A stretch of 10,205 bases of DNA from Isohypsibius dastychi (taxonomy: Eukaryota; Tardigrada; Eutardigrada; Parachela; Isohypsibiidae): contig JAQIWT010001596.1 in assembly GCA_034696485.1 (NCBI GenBank), positions 1 to 10,205 of the forward strand. The letters run 5' to 3'. The translations under genes were made by a program, and so were the position numbers. This document shows, piece after piece, positions 1-8,682 of the stretch. Each line of letters opens with the position of its first letter. Position 1 is the stretch's first letter. Under the pieces are notes generated by a model, which had not been told where the DNA came from, made no database searches, and saw only the letters and a list, made by a program, of their open reading frames with translations.

Positions 1-122
1 CGAGACTAAGAAAATGACAGATACTAGATCAACTTAGGAGTTTTTGCAACATGGTTTGTTTTTTCGCCGACCTCGTTCGAACATTCCCTTGAATACGTGA
101 TATTTAACACTTTCGTTTTCAG

Positions 123-812
123 ACCTAGACGTTCTGCGTTGGTACGGATGGTATATCAATTTGGGTGACCTTTCTCTATCCGCTGATTTGAGTCGGTTCA
201 ACACGTTTGATTTGCGTTATGGAGCAACGGTCAATTACCACGATCCTGCTGTTCTGGAAAGAAGTCTTACTGCGACTCTGTCCGGGAAATATGCCCCGGC
301 GTTATTCAGTGTTGGATGCCTTCCACGCCTTGCTGTCTTTCAGAATATTTGTGAGCTTTTCATACTAAGTGGTGTCTTTCTACACCATTACTGGAAGAAG
401 TCCATGAATTCACTGAGACTTCCCGTGAAGGTTTGTCATTTTCTAATCCATGTTGACAACGCGGTAATACATTTTGTTTCTACAGGTGATAAATTTGATT
501 GATCACGTTGTGAATATTTTGGTTGGAAAAGTTGTATGGATGCTGAAAGTGGGAAGCGTTTCGGATATCAGCCGGAAAGCAGTAGAATACTTGGCTTGGG
601 AAGCAGTCGTGTCTGTTCTGGCCGGGAAAGGATCCAGATCTGTGTATCCGAGTCTGTTCCGAAAACACCTGAAAGAGTGTCTAAGATACAGAAAAAAGGC
701 GGCTTGGCATGCCGTCGTCCGGGAACTAAAAACCCAAGTGCGGCAGGAAGAACTTGAGACGATAGTTGAAAGATTTATCCACGACCTTCCTGGCGAGCTC
801 CGCTCATTGTGA
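123..812 (+). CDS. C-terminal two exons of an unrecognised protein (5'-partial)
   Basis: Two exons, 123-430 and 486-812, are joined by a 55-bp GT-AG intron. The intron has a GTTTGT donor, a CTAAT branch-like motif, and a TTTCTACAG acceptor. The first exon follows a TTTCGTTTTCAG acceptor and starts inside a codon; the frames meet in phase 0. Together they encode about 210 residues ending in ELRSL and TGA. Positions 1-122 have stops in every frame and look like intron, so the gene begins before the window. The tail includes a hydrophobic patch (around NICELFILSGVFL), then a long, probably helical, basic region (KHLKECLRYRKKAAW). No catalytic motif or signal is visible. It could be the end of a large helical-repeat or scaffold protein, but I do not recognise the family. 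A TTTCAG inside the first exon (near 340) leaves room for a different exon structure. Confidence 0.65.
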
Positions 813-929
813 TCTGATCTGTTTTGCAGATATCATTATACCTGATTTCTTTGAAGACATTGGTGATAGTTTAGATAGAGTAGTGGGACTACTGACTACT
901 GATTGGCCTTTGTTTAGTTTTCAGATTTT

Positions 930-1000
930 AGTAAAACTGGAAAATGAGCATTTTATTACAGCAATGCGATAAATACAGTTGTGCACTGTGTGTATGTGTG
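930..1000 (+). terminator. Candidate poly(A) signal of the plus-strand tail gene
   Basis: A variant hexamer AGTAAA (930-935) and another, GATAAA (968-973), lie 118-156 bp after the stop codon. They are followed by a GT-rich stretch (about 977-1000, TTGTGCACTGTGTGTATGTG), the usual form of a downstream cleavage element. There is no canonical AATAAA on this strand here, so the site is only probable. Confidence 0.4.
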
Positions 1001-1325
1001 CGATAGCTGTTTATTTCACAAATGATCTATACAACAGCAGAAAGATTTGGGAATGTAAAGGTTGTCCAGTAAATTTCGTTCGATGTTGAATATTCCGTCA
1101 GAGTTCCTAGAACGCGACAACTTGAATTGACAAAAATCCATTGATTTAATTCAATGGTCACCTTATGGTACAGTACTGGCGAGAGGTTCGAACCACTGGT
1201 TATTACCATTCGCATAACCGTAGCAAGTATCTGCATGTGCCGTGTTTCCTGATGTTCCTCACAAGCACACGAAGATCACTTCCCTCCTAATATCCACAAC
1301 TCGAATTTTTACAGATAACTCTGAT

Positions 1326-1391
1326 GACAAACACACACGGACTGAATGAGTTAACGAACATATCAAATAACCGGCCAGAACCAGATTTAAT
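1326..1391 (-). terminator. Candidate poly(A) signal of the SH3BP5-family gene
   Basis: Reading the minus strand, ATTAAA (1391-1386) lies about 215 bp beyond the stop. It is followed by a GT-rich stretch complementary to GACAAACACACACGG at 1326-1340. Canonical AATAAA copies on the same strand occur further away, at 1015-1010 and 957-952. They would give a 3' UTR of about 600 bp or more that runs up to or into the neighbour's 3' end. Confidence 0.35.
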
Positions 1392-1606
1392 TTGGTCATC
1401 CCGATTTTAAAAAAAATCACATGGAAAAGGCAAAAAAATACAGTTTCCAGAACATTCTTAGTCAAAAGAACTAGCAATTGGCACAATTCGAAATCGGATA
1501 GTTGAAAAAATGGCTCACACCGAGAAATGCGGTAGTCAATCACTCACATTAGAACAACAATTTCAACAAGTATTTACAAAATATTGGAATGGACTTTCCA
1601 TTGGCT

Positions 1607-4600
1607 TCAGAGAGCAAAACCTGGGCGATGTCTGTCCAGATGCAGATTATCGACTAGATCATCGTCCAGCGTATCTAGTTCGCATTCAGAGCCGCCGGAA
1701 TCAACAGCGGAATCAACACTAGGTACTGCTTGGAGCGGCTTCCGTTTAATCACAGATGTTGACGTTTCCAGTTGCAACTTGGTCAATTCCTTCTCTAATG
1801 CAGTCAATAGAGGATAACTTTGAGCATTTTTCATCGGGCGGCTGCCATCTATTTGGTGAGCATTTTGTCTTGCATCCATTTCCGGAAAATGCAGGGACCT
1901 CCTTCCACTCCCCTGGTGAGATTGATTTTCATCTTCGTTTCTAAAAGAAGCACAAAAGTATGATTAACAAAAGCCTTCTCGAAAAACTAAATAAACCATA
2001 CTTGGAATAAATCATATCATGAAGTGCGTCCAACATGAGCTGATGTTTATCGGCGGAAGTTCCTGACGCAGGTTGTTCTTCGACGATGACTTCGCTGACG
2101 CTCGCCAGATCGAAACTACCGACAAGACTAACAGTTTCCGAGATGGTTCCACACCCACTATCTCTTTGTTGTAATTCATCCTTGAGTCTTCGTTGCATGT
2201 GAATATGCTCGCTGATTCCTTCAAGGTTAGCCAACCCTTCCGCGTAGGAGGCCTTTGCTTGGGCTATGGAGCGCTCCAGCTCATAAGCTTTGCATTTCTC
2301 TTTCTGTCAAAGAAAACAAACAGTTGCAATGAGAAACAAGGTTTCATTGTCGTCAAACACGAGATGCATCACGATGTTTAATAAGATCAACAATTATTCA
2401 ATGCCAAGCAATTCTCACATGTGTAATTCGTTTACATTGCTGGTGTCACGATTTTATCATGTCTGAACTGACGTACGAATTCAAGTTTTCCTTAAAAATA
2501 GACTTCGTGATTCTAATGAAGTTTCATGACGATTTTTTTCGAGCAGAAAAATTCTTGAAAGGATTCCGCTCATGTGATCAAGATGTTAATTTCTCAGCAT
2601 AACTCAAAATTGTTGCGTAAAATGTTCGTCGTTTCAACGAACGGTTCCGGTCTTTGTCACCGGAAACAGCGCTCAAAAATCACCTGGCCTCAGGTACCAC
2701 GAAGTCAAGTGACGAGTTCTTCTCAAAAGCTCATTATCATTCAGAATTATGTTTTTGCGATCAAATCTTGAAAAGAACGTTCTTGACAGATAATTATCGA
2801 AAGGCTTCCAAGTCGACCAAGAACGCCTTCTAACAATAAGGTGAAAGTAACGACCGCTACTTACTTCCACAAAATGGTTCATTTGAGCTCGAAGTTCATA
2901 ATATGGCTTTGATTTGTTTATGGACGACTTGAATTTCTTTTCCAGAAGTCTGACTTTGATCTCTCCTTCAGCGTAACACTGTGAAGCCAGCCAATGTTCA
3001 CGCTTTCGCTGTTGAATGTCCAATTCACACTGCGCGACCTAAAAGATCGTCGAACGATGAACCCACTTTCAACTTTGAAAACTGTCCGCACTAAATCAAT
3101 CATTCGCACCTTTTTCGTCGCATAATTGAGCATTTCTTGCCAGGTTTCGTCCAGCTTGCCACCTTGCCTCGTCAAACCCTCCTCGGTCAATTTGACCATT
3201 TCTTTGCTGGCTTTGAGTGTGGCATTTGCTTTCTCGAATAGAAGCGCCGCTTGTTGCAGGTTGGATTGCGCCTAGACGAACACAAATATTTCATCGAAAT
3301 ATGCCATGTGACATCACCCCGCGAGAGAATGCATCACAACTCTGTTAGCGAAATTCGATAACAATTAGATAAACGCGGCATGCGAATACACGGCGCTCTG
3401 CCAAAGCACGCAAGCCTGGTTAATAGGTCTGTCAGATGCTGCAACTGACAATGCTTTGAAATAAAAAAGCGTATCAAAAATTGCTGCCGGGTAATATTTA
3501 CAATTTCCACCGGTGAAAAGCGTGCGATGAGCCAAAAAGATGCCACTCTACCTTTTTCAAATCCACTCGAGATTCGTAATACGGCCGCGCTTTTTGAATG
3601 CATTTTCCGAGTTTTTCAGATAATTCTTGCAGTTTCTGGGTCATATGGTTGAAAGCCTGGCGACCGGCGCTTTTAGCTTCCTGAAAAAAATAAGGTAATC
3701 AAACTGAAAGAGAACCATCATACAGAAAGTGAAACTAATTAAAAAAAGAAATTAGCCCATTCGTCCCGGTCTGCTGGATTTCGAAATCAGATTCACATTA
3801 TTACATGGAAAAACCGATCCCACATATATTCCACAGTCTATGCAACACTCACTTCCAGTTGGTCTCGGAGTTTGTTAATCACTTCCGTTGACTCATTCAA
3901 TTTTTCCAGCTCCACCTGCAACAAACAAAAAAAACTTGGCGGATGTGACAATTATCGTATAGAATAATGAAGACTTGACAAAAGCGTAAAATTAAGTGTT
4001 TGTTCTAGCGGTCATGTAATTTTCAATGCTTTTTGCCGAGACAATATTTGAAGTGCCTTTCGCATAAGGAGCGGAAGGACGAAACAAGAAACGCTTTCAA
4101 TTCAACATATGCAAATAACGGGCGCCAAAAACAAGCGCACTGATACATTGCACACTGCGCCATTTCAATCTGATATCTCGTTCATAAACTCAAAATCTAC
4201 ATTCCAGACATCACGATTCAAGATCAAAATCACACAGCACGTGGTCAACAAACTCGCTGCACCCTTTCGAAACTTTGCGCTCCTGCTCATTACGTGTTAA
4301 TTTAGGCGAAATTCTACCGGAAGAATTCATCAAGTATTTCAAAATTCTGATTCACATTGATGAAATCTGCGTCCGGCGTATAAAACCCAGGCTTAATCAG
4401 TTGCTTACTGAGCAATCCAAACAAAGCCCAGATATATTTGGCAGTCAACCCCTCTGAAGCTATCTTCTGTATTCGGCCCAAAGCAAACAAGTTTATTCGG
4501 AGAATCCCCATTCTATAGAAAGATTAATCTGACAAAAATGTTCAATAACACAAGACGCCACGAAGGAGAAATAACGATCACGCAGATGATGATGATGACC

Positions 4601-5538
4601 ATCGACCAGAGCTTATCAAAAGGCGTGAGAACCATGGAATGCATGGCCGCAAAAGGGCGGAGGTTAAGAGCTTCAGGGTGTAAGTAAAGAGCCATGGTAG
4701 ATAACAAATCTCCACTGGCCAAGCGTTTCCTTGTACCCAATTCCTAATCAACAAACTCACTCGAACGTGTCAGGAATGTCGCTGACATTCGGCAAATTTG
4801 CTCGCTTGTTGACGGATGAGTACAATCTTCTTCCTCGTCTGTCTATCGGCACGTAGTTGAAAAAATGTAATGTGGGCAAAAATATGCCAAAACAAAACAT
4901 TTCAGCATGGTTTGAGCGGAAAACACTTTCCAACTGAATCAGCCGGCTCGAGCTCAAAGCCTCATTTATCATGTTCAAGAGATTAGCACTGACAATACTC
5001 TGCTGGAATTCGACCGTATTTCGCAAGATGAGCTCGAAAGTAACATATTTGCCCTATTAGCCTGCACTTTCTTCGCTCGCTGGTAAATATCTAGCTCAGT
5101 CATATGTCTTTTTAATGACAACCAGTTCATGTGGATATTGGACAAACTATCAGCTGTCAAAAAGATAACAGGTTATATTGCATCCAGGTATCAAAAGTAC
5201 CATCAAGGTCCAGTGTACGTCAACGGAATGTCCTTTTCCGTATCCTTGTTCGCAATTCAGCACTGATTTCTAATGAACGACATCCGGTAACGACATCTCG
5301 AAATATTTGTGTAAAACATGACCAGTCAATGGCCATACTCCAAACCAGGCAATGAACCGAGTAATTGAGACAACCAAACTACGTTTACCACGACCGAACT
5401 TGAACTCATTTATTTTTTTCTCACCTGAACTCGCGGATCCAAATGCTCTTCCTCTTCATCGTTCTCCCCTTCTAAATCGAGATCCAGCTCGTTGGAAAAA
5501 TCACCGCTTTGGACAGATTCCTCATCTCCGTTGGACAT
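1607..5538 (-). CDS. SH3BP5: SH3 domain-binding protein 5 family (Rab11 guanine-nucleotide exchange factor), complete, 7 exons
   Basis: Exons on the minus strand: 5538-5425, 3915-3853, 3680-3552, 3271-3110, 3038-2865, 2303-2002 and 1940-1607. All introns are GT-AG. Phases are 0 except the last intron, which splits a lysine codon. The product is 425 residues; human SH3BP5 and SH3BP5L are about 455 and 393. The start ATG has A at -3 and opens a short acidic N-terminus (about residues 1-33). The family coiled coil follows (about 33-265), with the hallmarks LDPRVQ, ELEKLNEST, KARPYYESR, TWQEMLNYATKKV, INKSKPYYELR and NLEGISEHIH. These align without gaps to the vertebrate proteins as I remember them. 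The tail (about 270-425) is Ser/Asp/Glu-rich. Known family members activate Rab11 through the coiled coil (REI-1 in C. elegans). Vertebrate SH3BP5 also sits on the outer mitochondrial membrane and binds JNK. I see no membrane segment here, so the Rab11 role is the safer inference. The tail gene at 123-812 converges on it. Family assignment is very secure; orthology to SH3BP5 versus SH3BP5L is not resolved. Confidence 0.95.
2304..2864 (-). other. Intron 5 of the SH3BP5-family gene
   Basis: A 561-bp intron with donor GTAAGTAGC (ending at 2864) and acceptor TTTTCTTTGACAG (at 2304). No gene is seen inside it. The exon 5 frame runs open for about 64 more codons into the intron before a stop at 2673. 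A pair of adjacent short hairpins lies at 2624-2665. Confidence 0.85.
2624..2665. repeat. Two adjacent hairpins in intron 5
   Basis: The first is GTTCGT, a 7-base loop, then ACGAAC (2624-2642). The second is TTCCGGT, a 7-base loop, then ACCGGAA (2645-2665). They are two bases apart, with stems of 6 and 7 perfect pairs and equal loop lengths. No known RNA family is recognised. Confidence 0.5.
3916..5424 (-). other. Intron 1 of the SH3BP5-family gene
   Basis: A 1,509-bp intron with donor GTGAGA (ending at 5424) and a TTTTTTTTGTTTGTTGCAG acceptor at 3916. This is by far the longest intron of the gene. First introns often carry regulatory sequence, but nothing definite is visible. Two small same-strand open frames (4740-4513 and 4511-4314) are discussed as a finding. 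An E-box CACGTG occurs near 4240. Confidence 0.85.
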
Positions 5539-5711
5539 GATTCAGGCAGATAAAAAGATCAAGCAAAAAGAGATGTGGAATCATCCAAGTTTTCTCTTCA
5601 GAATGTGCAGGTGAAATCAGGGTGGCGTAATCGAGCAGCATGCATGATGAAGACGAATGAAAACGGCAAGATAAAGTCCCAGAGAATTCTGCAATTACAA
5701 GATCACTTTCG

Positions 5712-6290
5712 ATGAAGTTTCAATTCGGCACAGCCATACAGAAAGCTAAATCTGAGGATGATCTCGATTTTCGAGTCTTTTTGCGGTCGACTAATCAAGC
5801 GAAATACGAGAGAGTGCGTAATCGCATTGGAATGCTCAACACCCCCATTGGATGGTGCTACGTAGAGGGGGCGGAAAAAGCCAGAGATGACTCATGGCCA
5901 TGTCGAGACCAGACAGCGGCAGTAGACGGCGCCAGGGGTCTCTTTAAGCACGAGTATAAAAGTCCAGTTTCTAACTTCCTACCCCAAAAAAACCCAAATG
6001 AGAAAAGTTCGTTACTCCGCTTTTACTGTGCCGATCAAACTTATGGGTTTACAATGCAGATTTTCCATGTCGATGCGTTGGGAGGAGAGCGCTTGATGAC
6101 GTCGTGTTGTGTCCAGGTTTTCGTTGGTCGCTTTGAATTGAAAATGTTGGTTTTCTGTAGGGCAAGCAGAGAAAGTAATTCAGAAGTGCCAGCCCCGTCA
6201 GCATGTCATCGCTATTGTTGTCTTACGATAAACATAAAGGTCAGCCGGCAACAAGTTATTTGCAACGAGTTATTTGTATGGCTGGCCTGA
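5712..6290 (+). CDS. Doubtful hypothetical open frame, 192 codons
   Basis: This is the longest uninterrupted ATG-to-stop frame in the window. It starts 173 bp from the divergent start of the SH3BP5-family gene. The first 60 residues are charged and plausible (for example AIQKAKSEDDLDFRVF). The rest has a mixed composition, many cysteines and no motif that I recognise. A GC box, AP-1 site and TATA box fall inside the frame, and the window's secure genes are multi-exon, so a chance frame is quite likely. If it is real, it would share a divergent promoter with its neighbour. Confidence 0.2.
   Translation: MKFQFGTAIQKAKSEDDLDFRVFLRSTNQAKYERVRNRIGMLNTPIGWCYVEGAEKARDDSWPCRDQTAAVDGARGLFKHEYKSPVSNFLPQKNPNEKSSLLRFYCADQTYGFTMQIFHVDALGGERLMTSCCVQVFVGRFELKMLVFCRASRESNSEVPAPSACHRYCCLTINIKVSRQQVICNELFVWLA
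5867..5962 (+). promoter_or_regulatory. Promoter-like cluster: GC box, AP-1 site, TATA box
   Basis: GGGGGCGG (5867-5874), TGACTCA (5888-5894, the AP-1 consensus) and TATAAAAG (5955-5962) occur in the spacing expected of an RNA polymerase II promoter firing rightwards. A start of transcription is expected near 5985. A small ATG frame opens at 5999 but runs only 32 codons, so the transcript it would drive is unknown. Each motif is short and could occur by chance. Confidence 0.3.
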
Positions 6291-6319
6291 TCTTCTGCAT
6301 TCTTCAGTTTTGTTGCCGG
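6245..6319. repeat. Inverted repeat enclosing a short tandem repeat
   Basis: CCGGCAACAA (6245-6254) is repeated in inverted form as TTGTTGCCGG (6310-6319). Just inside the left arm, AACAAGTTATTTG is followed by a near copy, AACGAGTTATTTG. The arms are only 10 bases, so it may be the relic of a small element or mere chance. Confidence 0.35.
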
Positions 6320-7287
6320 TAAATTTTCTAGAACCCACGAAGCTAAAGTCGGAAATTATGAATATCCACACCAGTCGTAATACCGTAAAATTGCTCGCCT
6401 TTGTATTAAATTTCTGCAACCTGCGTGGGCTCACAGATGGCGCCACCAGTTGACAAAAATTATTGTCTACCGGTTAGGTTGTGTGTTGATTTGGTACGCT
6501 CAATCGCAGTTTTGTACACATGATGGTCGAACATTTCATGAGCGAGGTCTTTATATACGTGCACTAATTGCAAAAGGTAGTATATACCACATTCACCACA
6601 CTTGCGATGCGGACCTTTGTAAAAGGTCAGAATGAAGCTGGTTCGCTTAGAAACAGTTCCAATGCGTAGCATGAGTGAGAACCATTTGACGATACAGTTA
6701 CAACATAAAATTAAATGTGCGAACATCTCCGGTTTCTTTAGAGGTCTACAATTTTCTTTGATCGTTCCAGGAGCCATATGTTCACATGCTTTTTTAGTTA
6801 CCGGTAAATTAACCATCGAAAACTGTTTTTAATAGTTCGTTAGTTCAAAGACCGCTTAAAGAAGAACTGGATGCGATATTTTGAGCGTGTTTCTAGCTTC
6901 TAACAAAAATCGCACACTTCGAAATAAGCCGGAGTTGTTTGCGCGGGGTGCATGCACCTTTCATAACTGTTAGCATTTCGCACCTGGAAATTGAGCTTTC
7001 TTGATTGATCTTCTGCCGAAGTCCGTCGACTGTAGGTCGCTATATACATGCCACTGTGCGCAACGGTTGGCCATATGATTCATATTCGAACAGCGATCCA
7101 TTTCTCGATGTACAGTAGTTGAAAACAATTAAGGAGAAACTCACAAATCAATTACCGTGCAAAATGTCTGCATGCTCCGCTCCCGCTTCATTTCGAAGCG
7201 TAGTTACCGTATTATACAACACAACCTCGACCTGAGACGCTGAGATACAAACAGAACCAAGCGCAAAATTGTTTTGCAAGCTTCTAA

Positions 7288-7633
7288 ATGAGCTGGTGTT
7301 GGCTGCGCCGATATCTTCCATGCAGTCAAGTCCTACAAGTTCAACACGATGCAGTGGTACAGTTCCGGACAGGAATGTCGTTAAGTTTTTATTGTCCTAT
7401 ATTGTATTGTAGGTCTATTGGACGTGCAAGACGGTCTCAGATGGACAGCAGTCAAAGTCTTCTATCAACGAAGTCCATTCGGCGGAAGAATGGATTTAAG
7501 TTCAAAGTAAGATTTCTTATTTTGTTGAACAATTCGGGAAACTGCTGGACGAAGTAGACTTTTCCAGATCTCTCCCCTACGAGTAACTTGCATCGCTTGC
7601 GAAGGCTCTGTACAAAATTTAGCGTCGAAATGA
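7288..7633 (+). CDS. Possible small two-exon gene or internal exons, unrecognised
   Basis: An ATG frame at 7288 reads to 7506, where a strong GTAAGA donor follows TTCAAA. A 61-bp intron ends in GACTTTTCCAG at 7567. The second exon continues in phase (ISPLRVTC...) to TGA at 7631-7633, giving 94 residues. Alternatively, TTGTATTGTAG at 7412 is an acceptor and 7413-7506 is an internal exon, encoding a basic Ser/Arg/Lys-rich stretch (SIRRKNGFKFK). The intron length matches the small introns of the secure genes. The second exon runs into the left arm of the inverted-repeat element from 7575, so it may be an accident of the insertion. No family is recognised. Confidence 0.25.
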
Positions 7634-7735
7634 GGCTCTATTGGGCCTTCAGCATTGTTTCCAGGCTTCTTAATTTTTCTTTCACAAACGGAGGCTCAAA
7701 ACAAGGCTGCGATTTATGAGCCTCACTTCGGGACA
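7575..7735 (+). repeat. Left inverted arm with GAGGCTC-like motifs
   Basis: The arm starts at CCCTACGAGTAACTTGC. Motif copies include AAGGCTCT near 7603, GAGGCTCT at 7632, GAGGCTC at 7691 and GAGCCTC at 7718. Further degenerate copies run on to about 7750, beyond the alignable part. It pairs with 8680-8885 in inverted order, with many mismatches and gaps. Confidence 0.5.
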
Positions 7736-7978
7736 GGCTGAAGAAGCCTCGCCGTCCACATTTGGTTGTAACGTACTTATTGCATTTGGCGGGACACAGC
7801 ATGACTCACCAAGCTTTTGCACTTCGCTCAAATGAGTGCAGTTGCACCAGCACATTCGTTTCTACATTCTCCTGTTCTCTTGAAAGTTTTAATCCTCGGC
7901 CACCATCTTTCCCAAACTTTTCGCAACTTTGCGATGATTGCCATTATTTACTAACCAAAAGACCAAACCAGTCTCCAA
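7634..7978. other. No gene seen; arm sequence and spacer
   Basis: The first half belongs to the left inverted arm. The rest, up to the ATG at 7979, has a plus-strand frame (from 7762) with no motif I recognise and biased toward Ser, Cys and His. I do not regard it as a gene. Confidence 0.5.
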
Positions 7979-8199
7979 ATGTCTGCCCTGGATCTCAAGG
8001 ATGTGCGAGCGTTGCTGCGAGGAAAATGGGGATTAAGAACCAAAACAAGATGTTTGCCAGCGACTGTTTTGAGGTTGGAAAAGGGTGAGTCTGCTTGCTT
8101 ACATGTAATCGAAATGTTTCTAGCGTTCTCTTCGTTCTTGCAGGAGAAGGGAAGTCAGAGCTTAAGCTGCTGCGGGCAGTTGGAAAAGCCGTTGAATAA
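7979..8199 (+). CDS. Possible two-exon small gene inside the inverted-arm element
   Basis: Exon 7979-8084 ends at a GGTGAGT donor. A 59-bp intron ends in TCTTCGTTCTTGCAG (8143). The second exon (8144 on) continues in phase to TAA at 8197-8199, giving 53 residues: MSALDLKDVRALLRGKWGLR, then a Lys/Leu/Glu-rich helical end (SELKLLRAVGKAVE). The stop overlaps an AATAAA (8195-8200). The same frame stays open after the TAA to a further GGTGAGT donor at 8220. An acceptor at 8308 would continue it as TELLDEWIAVEDRGFI before TGA. This suggests either a gene ending at the TAA or a longer reading frame broken by it (a pseudogene). I do not recognise the family. Confidence 0.3.
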
Positions 8200-8219
8200 A
8201 AACTGGAAGAGCAAACCTG

Positions 8220-8682
8220 GTGAGTGAATCTGTTCATCTTAACGGTTATGGATTGAGCAGATAGCTTTTCATAGTGCCAGCTTTTTCAAATTTTGTGTTA
8301 ATTTTCAGTTCTTTTACAGAACTACTGGATGAATGGATCGCCGTCGAAGATCGTGGTTTCATTTGACGAGATACTCGTCCGAGAAATGTCAGCAAATTCT
8401 GCACTGCATTGCGAAACAAGGCCACTGGCGGACGGACCCAAAAAAGGAGGAGGACGAGTAAATACTCTTTTGCAATGTTTCTTGGAGGTGTTAGAAATTT
8501 GAGTTTTCTTGATTCCTCCCATTCATCCAAGTCACTGTTGTTTATCTCTTTTAACCGCGATTCTGCTGGTTTTTTTCTGTATGACAGCCGTGAATTTGAA
8601 AATCGCGATAAATGACTGTGTTGATTGCGATAATTAATTAGTTAATTAATAAGGCCCCACCCAGTATCCAGAATTCTTCCCG
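8220..8682 (+). other. Interior of the element: one further exon-like block, otherwise no gene seen
   Basis: After the GGTGAGT at 8220, two acceptor-like sites (ATTTTCAG at 8308 and CTTTTACAG at 8319) precede a block that is open in two frames. One gives ELLDEWIAVEDRGFI and a stop. The other, from 8320, stays open for about 60 codons (NYWMNGSPSKIVVSF...) to about 8500. An AT-rich near-palindrome, ATTAATTAGTTAATTAAT, lies around 8633-8650. Confidence 0.35.

Larger units (their letters stand above)
813..1606. other. Intergenic region between two convergent genes (3' UTRs)
   Basis: There is no convincing coding sequence; the small open frames here look random. The stretch should hold the 3' untranslated regions of the plus-strand tail gene and the minus-strand SH3BP5-family gene. 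Candidate poly(A) signals for both are listed separately. The palindromic GGTTCGAACC near 1186 resembles a tRNA B box, but no tRNA fold surrounds it. Confidence 0.6.
5539..7287. other. Mostly non-coding region upstream of the SH3BP5-family gene
   Basis: The first 170 bp should contain the 5' UTR and promoter of the minus-strand gene; no TATA box is seen on that strand. On the plus strand, a 192-codon open frame (5712-6290) encodes a protein without recognisable motifs, and a promoter-like cluster lies inside it. The open frames at 6460-6832 run on both strands and overlap each other, so they are probably chance. I see no RNA gene here. Confidence 0.5.

Noticed and set aside
766-972. Extra terminal exon of the plus-strand tail gene after TGTTTTGCAG at 829
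   Set aside because: The preceding frame ends cleanly at TGA 810-812 and no donor leaves an intron of plausible length.
1134-1210. Possible tRNA gene around the B-box-like GGTTCGAACC
   Set aside because: The motif is itself a palindrome. Neither strand shows an A box, acceptor stem or anticodon arm at the right distances.
6469-6810. Possible MITE bounded by ACCGGT at both ends
   Set aside because: ACCGGT is self-complementary and the match does not extend beyond it, so it is not evidence for terminal inverted repeats.
6460-6832. Overlapping open frames on both strands (118 and 66 codons)
   Set aside because: They lie antisense to each other, have no motif or splice support, and include low-information Lys/His/Cys-rich stretches; chance frames are more likely.
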